Shown one piece after another: positions 30,863 to 39,858 of a DNA stretch of 64,000 nucleotides (its first letter is position 1; every line of letters begins with the position of its first letter). Origin of the DNA: Serratia sp. PL17 (GTDB taxonomy: Bacteria > Pseudomonadota > Gammaproteobacteria > Enterobacterales > Enterobacteriaceae); the NCBI RefSeq assembly GCF_017832355.1, contig NZ_JAFIBY010000005.1, positions 391,671 through 455,670 of the forward strand, written 5' to 3'. Position numbers and translations under genes: made by a program. The notes under the pieces were generated by a model that ran no database searches, was not told where the DNA came from, and saw nothing but the letters and a program-made list of their open reading frames with translations.

Positions 30863-33061
30863 ATGCCGACCAAGCGTCTTCCTTCCACGGCCAAACAGAG
30901 CCGTTTTCACGTCAGTGGGTTAGCGATTACTATCGCTGCTGCACTTGGCACGCTGGCTATGCCAGCATTTTCCGCCGACACCAAATCGACTGCCAAGGAA
31001 GACACGATTACCGTGGTAGGCAGCGGTCAGTCCCAGCAGGAAAGCGCCTGGGGGCCGGTCGGCACCTATGCGGCCAAGCGCAGCGCTACCGGGACTAAAA
31101 CGGATACGCCATTGATTAAAACGCCGCAGTCAGTCTCTGTCGTGACGCGTGAAGAGATGGATATGCGCCAGCCGGAAACGGTGAAAAGTGCGCTGGCGTA
31201 TACGCCGGGTGTGATGGTAGGCAACCGTGGTGCCTCTACCGCCTACGACGCCGTGAACATTCGTGGTTTTAGTTCCGTGGGTACCAATATGTACCTGGAT
31301 GGTCTGAAACTGCAGGACGATAACTATTCCATTTACCAGATTGACCCTTACTTCCTCGAGCGTGCCGAAGTGCTGCGCGGTCCTTCTTCCGTACTCTACG
31401 GTAAGAGCAACCCTGGCGGTGTCGTCGCGCTGGTCAGCAAACGCCCAACGACGGAAACCCTGCGCGAAGTTCAGTTCAAAATGGGCACCGACAATCTGTT
31501 CCAGACCGGCTTCGACTTCGGCGGTGCGTTGGATGATGCGGGTGTTTATTCTTACCGTTTGACCGGCTTGGCGCGTGATGAAGATCAGCAGCAGGTGGGA
31601 GAAAAGAGCAAGCGCTATGCTATTGCGCCTTCGTTCAGTTGGCGGCCTGATGATCGCACCTCGTTGACTTTCCTCAGCAGTTTCCAGGATGACCCCAGCG
31701 TGGGCTTCTATGGCTGGTTGCCGAAAGAGGGCACGGTGCAAAATGGTATCAACGGTAAATTGCCGACCAGTTTCAACGACGGTGAGCCGGGCTATAACAA
31801 TATCTCACGTAAGCAACAGATGGTTGGGTACGCCTTTGAGCATGGGTTTGATGATGTGTGGACGGTGCGCCAAAACTTGCGTTACTCCAAAATGGACGTT
31901 GATTACCGATCCATCTATGGCCAGGGCATCAGCGCGACTAACCCTGCGGAATTGACCCGTGGCGTGATGAACTCGAAGGAGCACATGTCCAGTTTTGCTG
32001 TGGATACGCAGGCACAGGCCAAGTTTGCCACTGGGCAGGTCGCTCACATCTTGTTGATGGGGGTGGACTACATGCGTATGCGTAACGACGTCGTCTATCA
32101 ATACGGCAGCGCTTCCCCTCTGAATGTCGTGGCGCCGCAGTACGGTAACCAAAGTTACACCATTACGGGTGGTGCAAGTCAGGTCAATCGCCAGGAGCAA
32201 ACCGGGCTTTACGTACAGGACCAGGCTGAATGGAACCAATGGGTGCTGACCATGGGCGGACGTTATGACTGGAGTGATACCAACAGCACCAACCGGTTGA
32301 ACCAGAATTCGGTTTCAAAGCAGAAGGACAACGAATTCACCGGCCGCGCCGGTTTGAATTATGTATTCGAAAACGGCATTGCACCTTATGTCAGTTACAG
32401 CGAATCCTTTGAGCCGACTTCAGGCACGGACTTCAGTGGTAACACCTTCGCTGCCTCCAAGGGCAAACAGTATGAGGCGGGTGTGAAATTTGCGCCGAAA
32501 GATCGTCCCATCACTGCCAGCATGGCGATTTATCAGCTGACTAAAACCAACAACAAGGTGGCGGACCCTAATCCAGACCATCCATTCGCCAGCGTTCAGG
32601 GCGGTGAGATTCGCTCTCGCGGTGTCGAGCTGGAGGCCAAAGCCGCGCTAACAGCCAATGTTAACCTGCTGGGGTCTTATACCTACACGGATGCCGAGTA
32701 CTCCAAGGACACCACGCTTCAAGGCAATACCCCGGCGGCGATTCCAAAACATATGGCTTCACTGTGGGCGGATTACACCTTCCATGAAACCGCACTCAGC
32801 GGTTTGACTCTGGGCTCCGGTGTTCGCTATGTCGGTTCCAGCTATGGTGATGAGGCCAATACCTTTAAAGTGAAAGACTACACGGTGGTTGATGCCGCAA
32901 TAAAATACGATCTGGCGCGTTTCAATCTGCCCGGTTCCTCGATTGGCATTAACGTGAACAACCTGTTTGATAAAGAATACGTCTCTAGCTGCTTTGCTAC
33001 CTATGGCTGCTATTGGGGCGCAGAACGTCAGGTGGTCGCCACCGCAACCTTCCGCTTCTAA
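30863..33061 (+). CDS. fhuA: Ferrichrome outer-membrane transporter FhuA
   Basis: TonB-dependent receptor of hydroxamate siderophores. The 732-residue precursor has a long signal peptide ending AFSA (about residue 37), a TonB box (DTITVVG, about 47-53), the plug domain with NIRGF and RGPSSVLYGKSNPGG, and a 22-strand barrel ending in F (TATFRF). Two cysteines near the C-terminus (SSCFATYGC) match the disulfide in the last loop of E. coli FhuA. FhuA in E. coli is also a receptor for phages T1, T5 and phi80 and colicin M. It starts the fhuACDB operon under the Fur-type site. Confidence 0.95.
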   Translation: MPTKRLPSTAKQSRFHVSGLAITIAAALGTLAMPAFSADTKSTAKEDTITVVGSGQSQQESAWGPVGTYAAKRSATGTKTDTPLIKTPQSVSVVTREEMDMRQPETVKSALAYTPGVMVGNRGASTAYDAVNIRGFSSVGTNMYLDGLKLQDDNYSIYQIDPYFLERAEVLRGPSSVLYGKSNPGGVVALVSKRPTTETLREVQFKMGTDNLFQTGFDFGGALDDAGVYSYRLTGLARDEDQQQVGEKSKRYAIAPSFSWRPDDRTSLTFLSSFQDDPSVGFYGWLPKEGTVQNGINGKLPTSFNDGEPGYNNISRKQQMVGYAFEHGFDDVWTVRQNLRYSKMDVDYRSIYGQGISATNPAELTRGVMNSKEHMSSFAVDTQAQAKFATGQVAHILLMGVDYMRMRNDVVYQYGSASPLNVVAPQYGNQSYTITGGASQVNRQEQTGLYVQDQAEWNQWVLTMGGRYDWSDTNSTNRLNQNSVSKQKDNEFTGRAGLNYVFENGIAPYVSYSESFEPTSGTDFSGNTFAASKGKQYEAGVKFAPKDRPITASMAIYQLTKTNNKVADPNPDHPFASVQGGEIRSRGVELEAKAALTANVNLLGSYTYTDAEYSKDTTLQGNTPAAIPKHMASLWADYTFHETALSGLTLGSGVRYVGSSYGDEANTFKVKDYTVVDAAIKYDLARFNLPGSSIGINVNNLFDKEYVSSCFATYGCYWGAERQVVATATFRF

Positions 33062-33069
33062 TCGGATAA

Positions 33070-33093
33070 CCGGGGCGGCGTTATGTCGCCCCG
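33070..33093 (+). other. Intercistronic hairpin fhuA-fhuC
   Basis: CCGGGGCG pairs with CGCCCCGG (8 bp, loop of 8) without a T run. It may stabilise the fhuA mRNA and set a higher level of the receptor than of the ABC transporter. Confidence 0.5.
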
Positions 33094-33108
33094 GACAGAG
33101 TAGGACCT

Positions 33109-33906
33109 ATGCAGGATAAACACCCCAATCACGACGCCACTTTTACGTTAGATAGCGCCAGTTTTGCCGTTCCCGGCCGTGTGCTGTTGCAGCCATTATC
33201 GCTGACCTTTCCCGTGGGGAAAGTCTGTGGGTTGATCGGTCACAATGGTTCTGGCAAGTCTACGCTGCTAAAAATTTTGGGTCGCCATCAGAACCCGTCC
33301 ACCGGCAGTGTATTGCTCAATCAACAACCACTGCACCAATGGGACAGCAAAGCCTTTGCGCGTCAGGTGGCCTATTTGCCGCAGCAATTGCCGGCCGCAG
33401 AGGGCATGACGGTGCGCGAGTTGGTGGCGATTGGTCGCTACCCGTGGCACGGTGCTTTGGGGCGCTTTGGCGTCAACGATCGCCAACAGGTGGAAGAGGC
33501 CATTGCGCTGGTGGGATTAAAACCGTTTGCCAACCGTTTGGTGGACAGCCTGTCCGGCGGTGAGCGCCAGCGTGCCTGGTTGGCGATGATGGTGGCACAA
33601 GACAGCCGCTGCCTGTTGTTGGACGAGCCGACCTCGGCGCTGGATATCGCCCATCAGGTTGACGTGCTCGCGTTGATCCAACGATTAAGCAGCCAGCGCG
33701 GTCTGACGGTGATTGCAGTGCTGCATGATATCAATATGGCTGCGCGCTATTGCGACCATCTGGTGGCGTTGCGCGGCGGAGAAATGATTGCACAGGGCGC
33801 ACCATTAGATCTGATGCAGGGTGACGTACTGGAACAAATTTACGGTATTCCTATGGGGACGCTGCCACATCCAAGCGGCGGTGCGCCGGTGAGTTTTGTC
33901 TACTGA
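33109..33906 (+). CDS. fhuC: Ferric hydroxamate ABC transporter, ATPase FhuC
   Basis: ATPase subunit of 265 residues on the inner face of the membrane, energising FhuB. Walker A is GHNGSGKS (44-51), the signature is LSGGERQR, and Walker B is CLLLDEPTSALD. Its stop overlaps the fhuD start by 1 nt (TGATG). RBS AGGAC lies 4 nt upstream. Confidence 0.96.
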   Translation: MQDKHPNHDATFTLDSASFAVPGRVLLQPLSLTFPVGKVCGLIGHNGSGKSTLLKILGRHQNPSTGSVLLNQQPLHQWDSKAFARQVAYLPQQLPAAEGMTVRELVAIGRYPWHGALGRFGVNDRQQVEEAIALVGLKPFANRLVDSLSGGERQRAWLAMMVAQDSRCLLLDEPTSALDIAHQVDVLALIQRLSSQRGLTVIAVLHDINMAARYCDHLVALRGGEMIAQGAPLDLMQGDVLEQIYGIPMGTLPHPSGGAPVSFVY

Positions 33907-34814
33907 TGTCTGATTCTTCTGAGTTTCATCATGATGCCGTACGCCGTCGCCTGTTGACGGCAATGGCGCTGTCGCCATTGCTGCTTTCCCTGCCGGGGCA
34001 CGCCGCTGAAACGCCGCCCGACCTGACGCGCATTGTCGCGCTGGAATGGCTGCCGATTGAGCTGCTGTTGGCCCTTGGGATTACGCCGCTGGCGGTCGCT
34101 GATATTCATAACTACAACCTGTGGGTGGAAGAGCCAAAGCTGCCTGCATCGGTTATTGACGTGGGTCAGCGTACCGAACCTAACCTCGAATTGTTGCAGC
34201 AGCTTCGCCCTTCATTGATGTTGCTGTCGAAGGGCTACGGGCCCACACCACAAAAGTTGGAACCGATCGCACCATCGATGAGTTTTAGCTTCAACGACGG
34301 CAGTGGCAAACCGCTGACGGTGGCGAGGCAATCGCTGCAGGCCTTGGCGCAGCGGTTAGGGTTGGAAAGCCGCGCTATGCAGCATCTGGCGCAGTTTGAT
34401 CGCTTTATTGTGGAGATGCGTCAACGCCTGCATTCATATACCCAGCAGCCACTCCTGATGTTTTCACTGATAGATACCCGTCATGCGCTGGTTATTGGCC
34501 AGAAGAGCCTGTTCCAGGAGGTGATGGATCAGCTTGGCATAAAAAATGCGTGGGAAGGCGAAACCAACTTCTGGGGCACGGCGGTGGTGGGAATTGAACG
34601 CCTGGCAACGGTGAAAAGCGCACGGGCGATTTATCTCGATCACGGTAATCAGGCGATGATGGATAAGGTCAGCTCGACGCCGTTATGGCAGGCATTGCCG
34701 TTCGTCAGACAGAATCAATTGCGCCAGGTACCGGCAGTGTGGTTCTACGGTGCGACGTTATCGGCGATGCGCTTTTGCCACCTGCTGGAACACGCGCAGG
34801 AGAGCTATTCATGA
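33906..34814 (+). CDS. fhuD: Ferric hydroxamate-binding periplasmic protein FhuD
   Basis: Periplasmic binding protein of 302 residues that hands hydroxamate siderophores to FhuB. The N-terminus has RRRLLTAMALSPLL, a Tat-type export signal as in E. coli FhuD, with cleavage near GHAAE. The mature part follows the class III binding protein fold (RIVALEWLPIELLLALGI). It overlaps fhuB by 4 nt. Confidence 0.95.
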   Translation: MSDSSEFHHDAVRRRLLTAMALSPLLLSLPGHAAETPPDLTRIVALEWLPIELLLALGITPLAVADIHNYNLWVEEPKLPASVIDVGQRTEPNLELLQQLRPSLMLLSKGYGPTPQKLEPIAPSMSFSFNDGSGKPLTVARQSLQALAQRLGLESRAMQHLAQFDRFIVEMRQRLHSYTQQPLLMFSLIDTRHALVIGQKSLFQEVMDQLGIKNAWEGETNFWGTAVVGIERLATVKSARAIYLDHGNQAMMDKVSSTPLWQALPFVRQNQLRQVPAVWFYGATLSAMRFCHLLEHAQESYS

Positions 34815-36799
34815 ACGCAGGTATCCGCGCATTGCCGGTGACGTTGGTTCTGGTTCTGCTGGCGAGCGCCAGCGGCTTAACGCTTTATAACCTGCTGCAA
34901 CAGCTGCCGTGGGCACTGTGGGGACAGGCGCTGAACGCACCGGATATCGACGATGTTCACCAAATGTTGTTCCACTATAGCCTGCTGCCGCGATTGTCCG
35001 TGTCCTTGCTGGCCGGTGCCGGATTAGGGCTGGTCGGCGTACTCTTCCAACAGGTATTGCGCAACCCGTTGGCAGAACCCGCGACGCTCGGCGTTTCCGC
35101 CGGTGCGCAGCTTGGATTGACGGTCGCTACGCTATGGATGTTGCCGGGAGGGGAACTGACCCGACAATTGGCTGCGATGGTGGGAGCGGTAGTGGTCGGT
35201 GGATTAGTGTTCGGTGTGGCGTGGGGCAAACGCATGTCGCCGGTGACGCTGATCCTCGCCGGGTTGGTGTTGGGGCTATATTGCGGTGCGGTTAACAGCC
35301 TGCTGGCCTTGTTCAATTACGATCAACTGCAAGGCGTATTTTTGTGGAGCACCGGTGCCCTGAACCAGCAAGACTGGAATACCGTGCAGTTTATCCTGCC
35401 GCGTTTGCTGGTGGCAGGGCTGTTGGCGGTGCTGTTATTGCGTCCATTAACGCTGTTGGGATTGGACGACGGTGTGGCTCGCAATCTGGGGCTGGGGTTG
35501 TCGATGGCGCGTTTTTGCGCGCTGGCCGTAGCAATTATCTTCAGTGCCATGCTGGTTAATGCCGCTGGTGTGATCGGTTTTATCGGTTTGTTTGCCCCCT
35601 TGATGGCGAAAATGCTGGGCGCACGTCGGCTGGCACACCGCATGATGTTGGCACCTCTGCTGGGTGCGCTGCTGTTGTGGTTAACCGATCAGGTAATGAT
35701 CTGGCTGACGCAGGTATGGCGTGAGGTTCCTACCGGTGCCGCGACCGCACTATTTGGTGCACCGCTGCTGCTGTGGTTGTTACCGCGTCTGCGCAGCGCC
35801 TCCACGCCACCGCCAATGAATCTGGGGGATAAGGTACCGGCGGAACGTGGTCATCTGTTGGTGTGGGTTGCGCTGGCGGGGGCGGTGTTATTCGCTGGGC
35901 TGGCTGTGGCACTGATGTTTGGGCAAAACGCTGCCGGTTGGCACTGGAGTCAGGGCGCCGAGCTGGAGTCATTGATGCCGTGGCGCTGGCCACGGGTATT
36001 GTCGGCTTTGGCTGCGGGCATGATGCTGGCGGTTGCGGGGACGTTAATCCAGAAGTTGACGGGTAACCCGATGGCCAGCCCGGAAGTGTTGGGTATCAGC
36101 TCAGGTGCTGCGTTCGGCGTAGTGATGATGCTGTTGGTCGTACCGGGTGATGCCTTTGTCTGGTTGTTGCCCGCTGGGAGCCTGGGCGCTGCCGGTACTT
36201 TATTGGTGATCATGATTGCTGCAGGGCGGGGTGGTTTTTCCACCGAACGCATGCTGTTGGCCGGTATTGCGCTTAGCACGGCGTTCACCACCACCATTTT
36301 CCTGCTGTTAGCCAGTGGCGATCCGCGTACCGGTGGGCTGCTGACCTGGATTTCTGGCTCCACCTATTCGGTGACGCCGGAGCAGGCAGTGCGAACGGCG
36401 ATTATTGCGACGACGTTGATTGTGCTGGCACCGCTGTGCCGCCGCTGGCTCAGTATTTTGCCGCTTGGCAGTGCCACTGCACGCTCGGTGGGTATTGCTT
36501 TGACGCCGGTGCGGTTAACCATCTTGCTACTGGCCGCCACGCTGACCGCGATGGCGACATTGACCGTAGGGCCGCTGAGTTTTATTGGCCTGATGGCGCC
36601 GCATATGGCGCGCATGCTGGGCTTCCGCCGTGCGTTACCGCAGATGGTAATTTCCGCGTTGTTAGGGGGCTTGCTGATGGTGTTTGCTGACTGGTGCGGA
36701 CGGATGGTGATGTTCCCGTACCAAATCCCTGCCGGGCTGCTGGCGACCTTTATTGGCGCGCCGTATTTCGTTTACCTGTTGCGTAAACAAACCTCATAA
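34811..36799 (+). CDS. fhuB: Ferric hydroxamate ABC permease FhuB
   Basis: Inner-membrane permease of 662 residues, a fused duplicate of two FecCD-type domains (about 1-330 and 340-662). Each half carries the loop that contacts FhuC (RNPLAEPATLGVSAGA and GNPMASPEVLGISSGA). The start at 34811 overlaps the fhuD stop; the longer in-frame reading from 34685 would overlap fhuD by 130 bp and is rejected. Confidence 0.96.
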   Translation: MNAGIRALPVTLVLVLLASASGLTLYNLLQQLPWALWGQALNAPDIDDVHQMLFHYSLLPRLSVSLLAGAGLGLVGVLFQQVLRNPLAEPATLGVSAGAQLGLTVATLWMLPGGELTRQLAAMVGAVVVGGLVFGVAWGKRMSPVTLILAGLVLGLYCGAVNSLLALFNYDQLQGVFLWSTGALNQQDWNTVQFILPRLLVAGLLAVLLLRPLTLLGLDDGVARNLGLGLSMARFCALAVAIIFSAMLVNAAGVIGFIGLFAPLMAKMLGARRLAHRMMLAPLLGALLLWLTDQVMIWLTQVWREVPTGAATALFGAPLLLWLLPRLRSASTPPPMNLGDKVPAERGHLLVWVALAGAVLFAGLAVALMFGQNAAGWHWSQGAELESLMPWRWPRVLSALAAGMMLAVAGTLIQKLTGNPMASPEVLGISSGAAFGVVMMLLVVPGDAFVWLLPAGSLGAAGTLLVIMIAAGRGGFSTERMLLAGIALSTAFTTTIFLLLASGDPRTGGLLTWISGSTYSVTPEQAVRTAIIATTLIVLAPLCRRWLSILPLGSATARSVGIALTPVRLTILLLAATLTAMATLTVGPLSFIGLMAPHMARMLGFRRALPQMVISALLGGLLMVFADWCGRMVMFPYQIPAGLLATFIGAPYFVYLLRKQTS

Positions 36800-36828
36800 C
36801 CGACGCCGTTCCTGCCGTTTCTAGAATC

Positions 36829-36862
36829 AAAGGCTCAGCATCGCTGGGCCTTTATTTTTTTT
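36829..36862 (+). terminator. Terminator of the fhuACDB operon
   Basis: AAAGGCTCAGC pairs with GCTGGGCCTTT (11 bp, one G-T) around a 3-nt loop, then a run of eight T. Confidence 0.9.
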
Positions 36863-37028
36863 CGTATTTTCATACTATTGCAACGCTTTGCGTACGGCTA
36901 CGCAGAACGGATATCCCGTGCGGAAAGGGCGCGGAAATCTGGGGGAAGATAAATATACTGCGCGCGGATGCTCTGAATCCTGTCGAAAGGCAAGGAAAGA
37001 GGTACCCCTACACTCAAATTATCAAGGT

Positions 37029-37060
37029 GTACACAGTACATTTTCTGGTGTACTTTGTAC
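37029..37060 (+). promoter_or_regulatory. Paired GTAC-N3-GTAC operator of the toxin-antitoxin operon
   Basis: GTACACAGTAC (37029-37039) and GTACTTTGTAC (37050-37060) are two copies of GTAC-N3-GTAC with 21 bp between centres, two helical turns. They end 21 bp before the toxin start. Autoregulation by the HTH antitoxin is the likely use. Confidence 0.6.
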
Positions 37061-37081
37061 CTCAGCATGGAGAGGGTGCCA

Positions 37082-37414
37082 GTGAGTCATGCGCTAGTAT
37101 TTATTGAGACCCCGATGTTTACGCGGCAGGTAAGGCAAATTGCCACGGACGACGAGCTAAAAGAACTCCAGAAAGAACTCATCGAATCACCCGATAAAGG
37201 CGATCTGATCCAGAAAACCGGTGGCCTGCGGAAAGTCAGAATGGCTACAGGTTCCCAGGGTAAAAGTGGAAGTGCCAGAGTGATTTACTTTCTGGCAACC
37301 AAAGAGGTCATCTATCTGGTAATGGCCTACCCGAAAAATAGTAAAGACAGTCTGAGCGACATGGAAAGGTCAGAGCTGAAGACATTGACGAAATTGCTGA
37401 AAGATGAGGTATGA
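37082..37414 (+). CDS. RelE/HigB-type toxin
   Basis: Predicted ribosome-dependent mRNA endonuclease toxin of 110 residues. It has the pattern of the HigB-2 group: VFIETPMFTRQV at the start, KTGGLRKVRMATGSQGKSGSARVIY in the centre and a MAYPKN segment near the C-terminus. The GTG at 37082 is chosen because AGAGGG lies 5 nt upstream and the N-terminus agrees with the family; an ATG at 37067 has no site. The antitoxin gene starts 1 nt after the stop. The toxin-first order is the HigBA order. Activity is untested. Confidence 0.8.
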   Translation: MSHALVFIETPMFTRQVRQIATDDELKELQKELIESPDKGDLIQKTGGLRKVRMATGSQGKSGSARVIYFLATKEVIYLVMAYPKNSKDSLSDMERSELKTLTKLLKDEV

Positions 37415-37415
37415 C

Positions 37416-37700
37416 ATGAGCTTTTTTGACGATATGAAAACGTCTCTTGAAGAGGCCGTCGCGATTAAGAACGGGGTTGAGGCTCCGGCCAATGTCACTC
37501 GTTATGATATCGCCGATGTGAAAGCGATCAGGGCGCAGCTTAATATTTCTCAGAGTGAAATGGCAAAGGTGTTGGGTACCAGCGTTGATACCATTAAAAG
37601 CTGGGAAACAAAAAGGCGTAATCCGACCGGTCTGGCTGCAAAGGTGCTGGCGGCGATTCAGGCTAATCCTGCCTTCTTCAGGGAGTTGGCGGCCCATTAG
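37416..37700 (+). CDS. HTH-domain antitoxin, HigA type
   Basis: Protein of 94 residues with a Xre-family helix-turn-helix (about 40-75; SQSEMAKVLGTSVDTIKSWETKRRNPTG includes the recognition helix). The N-terminal part (MSFFDDMKTSLEEAVAIKNG) would bind the toxin. It follows the toxin gene directly and is expected to repress the operon through the GTAC operator. GAGG upstream supports the ATG at 37416 over the in-frame one at 37404. Confidence 0.8.
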   Translation: MSFFDDMKTSLEEAVAIKNGVEAPANVTRYDIADVKAIRAQLNISQSEMAKVLGTSVDTIKSWETKRRNPTGLAAKVLAAIQANPAFFRELAAH

Positions 37701-37750
37701 GTCTTGCTTACCTGCTGCTGTATACGCGGTGTCTGACGCCCTTCCTTCAG

Positions 37751-37782
37751 AAAAAAACGGCGAGCCTAGGCTCGCCGTTTTC
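37751..37782. terminator. Bidirectional terminator between antitoxin gene and metK
   Basis: The perfect palindrome ACGGCGAGCC/GGCTCGCCGT has an A run on the left and TTTT on the right, so it serves both convergent genes. Confidence 0.88.
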
Positions 37783-37799
37783 ACGCTGGATACCCGGGC

Positions 37800-38954
37800 T
37801 TATTTCAAGCCGGCAGCATCGCGCAGCAGTTCTGCTTTGTCTGTCGCTTCCCAAGGGAAGTGCTCACGACCAAAGTGACCGTAAGCTGCAGTTTCGCGGT
37901 AGATTGGTTGCAGCAGGTCCATCATCTGGATCAGGCCGTATGGGCGCAGATCGAAGAATTCACGCACCAGCAGGGTCAACTGTTCGGTAGGGACTTTCTC
38001 AGTACCGAAGGTTTCCACCATGATTGAGGTCGGTTCTGCCACGCCAATGGCGTAGGAGACCTGGATCTCACAGCGGTCAGCCAGGCCAGCCGCCACGATG
38101 TTTTTCGCCACGTAACGCGCTGCGTAGGCTGCTGAACGGTCAACTTTAGACGGATCCTTACCAGAGAACGCACCGCCGCCGTGACGAGCCATGCCGCCGT
38201 AGGTATCAACGATGATTTTACGCCCGGTCAGACCACAGTCACCCATTGGTCCGCCGATAACGAAACGGCCGGTTGGGTTGATGTGGTATTTGGTGCTGGC
38301 GCTTAACCATTCAGTTGGCAGCACGGGCTTGATGATCTCTTCCATTACCGCTTCTTGCAGATCTTTCAGAGAAATATCTTCGGAATGCTGGGTGGACAGG
38401 ACCACTGCGTCGATGCCGACGATTTTGCCGTCGTCATACTGGAAGGTCACCTGGCTTTTCGCATCTGGACGCAACCATGGCAGGGTGCCGTTTTTACGCA
38501 CTTCGGCCTGACGCTGCACCAGACGGTGCGCGTAGGTTACCGGTGCAGGCATCAGCACTTCGGTTTCATTGGTAGCATAGCCAAACATCAGGCCCTGGTC
38601 GCCGGCACCTTGTTCCAGCGGATCGGTGCGGTCAACGCCCTGATTGATATCTGGGGATTGCTTGCCGATTGCGCTCAGTACGGCACAAGAGTTGGCGTCA
38701 AAACCCATATCCGAGTGGACATAACCGATTTCGCGTACGGTTTTACGGGTGATTTCTTCGATATCAACCCAAGCGCTGGTGGTGATTTCACCGCCAACCA
38801 GTACCATGCCGGTTTTCACGTAAGTTTCGCAGGCGACGCGTGCTTTAGGATCTTGTTCCAGGATGGCGTCGAGGACGGCATCGGAGATCTGGTCAGCAAT
38901 TTTGTCAGGATGCCCTTCGGAGACGGATTCGGACGTGAATAGGTGTTTAGCCAT
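37800..38954 (-). CDS. metK: S-adenosylmethionine synthase
   Basis: Makes SAM from methionine and ATP; essential. The 384 residues equal E. coli MetK, with [11 protein letters not shown] (H15), [11 protein letters not shown] and [16 protein letters not shown] all present. It is expressed from a promoter with MetJ boxes. SAM also feeds SpeD, encoded 30 kb to the left. Confidence 0.98.
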   Translation of the reverse strand: MAKHLFTSESVSEGHPDKIADQISDAVLDAILEQDPKARVACETYVKTGMVLVGGEITTSAWVDIEEITRKTVREIGYVHSDMGFDANSCAVLSAIGKQSPDINQGVDRTDPLEQGAGDQGLMFGYATNETEVLMPAPVTYAHRLVQRQAEVRKNGTLPWLRPDAKSQVTFQYDDGKIVGIDAVVLSTQHSEDISLKDLQEAVMEEIIKPVLPTEWLSASTKYHINPTGRFVIGGPMGDCGLTGRKIIVDTYGGMARHGGGAFSGKDPSKVDRSAAYAARYVAKNIVAAGLADRCEIQVSYAIGVAEPTSIMVETFGTEKVPTEQLTLLVREFFDLRPYGLIQMMDLLQPIYRETAAYGHFGREHFPWEATDKAELLRDAAGLK

Positions 38955-39102
38955 TGTATTCTTTACCTTGCATAAGACGGGTTAGAAATTACTGCACAGC
39001 GCTGGAGATCCGGCATCAAAGCGAAGGGTCTTCCGCTGATGGCGCGAGATACATCCTGCAACGCCCCTCAGGCAAAGCCGTTAAGCAGTTTCTTCGTTAA
39101 TC

Positions 39103-39131
39103 AGTATAGATGGATTAACATCTGGACGTCT
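39103..39131 (-). promoter_or_regulatory. metK promoter with MetJ boxes
   Basis: Three adjacent 8-bp units AGATGGAT, TAACATCT and GGACGTCT (39108-39131) fit the tandem met-box consensus AGACGTCT. TATACT on the minus strand (39108-39103) is a good -10, and the boxes cover its spacer and -35. MetJ-SAM repression of metK is known in E. coli. Confidence 0.7.
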
Positions 39132-39245
39132 ATTTTAGGTCAGGCCTTGACCGGATTGCCAGTATTTTTTTGCCATTTCGCTCTTTTGCGCAAAGCTGCC
39201 GACGCCATTTTCATCGCTTGAAACAGTTTCCGACAAATTTTCATT

Positions 39246-39274
39246 TTGCATTTTCCCCTGGTTATCGGTATAAA
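39246..39274 (+). promoter_or_regulatory. Predicted speA-leader promoter with GC-rich discriminator
   Basis: TTGCAT and TATAAA are separated by 17 bp. The discriminator CTGCGCGCGCGG after the -10 is strongly GC-rich, as at promoters under ppGpp/DksA negative control. The start near 39281 would give a leader of about 570 nt before speA. Confidence 0.55.
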
Positions 39275-39472
39275 CTGCGCGCGCGGCTCATTTGGTGCAC
39301 AGTGCGGGGAAAGAAGTTGTAAACTTCTGTGACTCGCCATGGATAGCCGGATTGTCAGCTGCAGACGTCGGCCTTTTTGACGTCGCCGCTTCATAGAACG
39401 GTCACGTTCTTACACTATTAATAGAGGCTCGGTCGTTCATTGAGGACGACGTGCGTGGAGGTGGTTGGATTA

Positions 39473-39616
39473 ATGATCCGTTGTCTACCGGTTGTTGGTT
39501 CTCAACAGCAGTGCCGTTCTGGCGCACATTCTTCTGCTATTTCCCGTCTTGTCTCTACACCACCTTTCAGGTGTGATAAACACCTGGGCGCTACTCAGGA
39601 TTCTCGGGCCGGTTAA
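39473..39616 (+). CDS. Possible leader ORF of speA, 47 aa
   Basis: The ATG follows a strong GGAGGT (39457-39462, spacing 10). The product (starting MIRCLPVVGSQQQC) has no recognised domain. The ORF end region contains two overlapping hairpins sharing GGTGT: ACACC/GGTGT and AGGTGT/ACACCT (about 39552-39583), so translation of the ORF could decide between them. Whether it is translated is unknown. The rest of 38955-39714 holds the metK and speA promoters and no other recognised gene. Confidence 0.35.
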   Translation: MIRCLPVVGSQQQCRSGAHSSAISRLVSTPPFRCDKHLGATQDSRAG

Positions 39617-39714
39617 CGGTCGTCTGAAGAACTGAACAAGGGTAGCCTGCAGCCTTCCTGTGGGATGTTTCTTGACCCGATTCACGAGGTTTGAACAGGG
39701 TGTCTTACAATTAT

Positions 39715-39858
39715 ATGAGTAATAAACCGATCGCTGACCGCGAACGGCAGTTTTATTCGCTGCCGCAAGGGCGGTTTGTTGGGTTGTTCTCGCGGGTTGT
39801 AGCTGCGATAGTGGCTGACTGTATCGTCAGTACGGGATGTGAGGCGAGTAATGTCTGA
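39715..39858 (+). CDS. yqgB: YqgB family small acidic-stress protein
   Basis: Small protein of 47 residues overlapping the speA start by 8 nt. It aligns with E. coli YqgB, which occupies the same place: shared KPxAxxERQ near the start, SL, GL.S and AAIV..C. Too short for the usual ORF cut-off. The ATG at 39715 matches E. coli; an in-frame GTG at 39700 with GAGG 11 nt upstream is an alternative. Function is not established; the overlap suggests translational coupling with speA. Confidence 0.7.
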   Translation: MSNKPIADRERQFYSLPQGRFVGLFSRVVAAIVADCIVSTGCEASNV

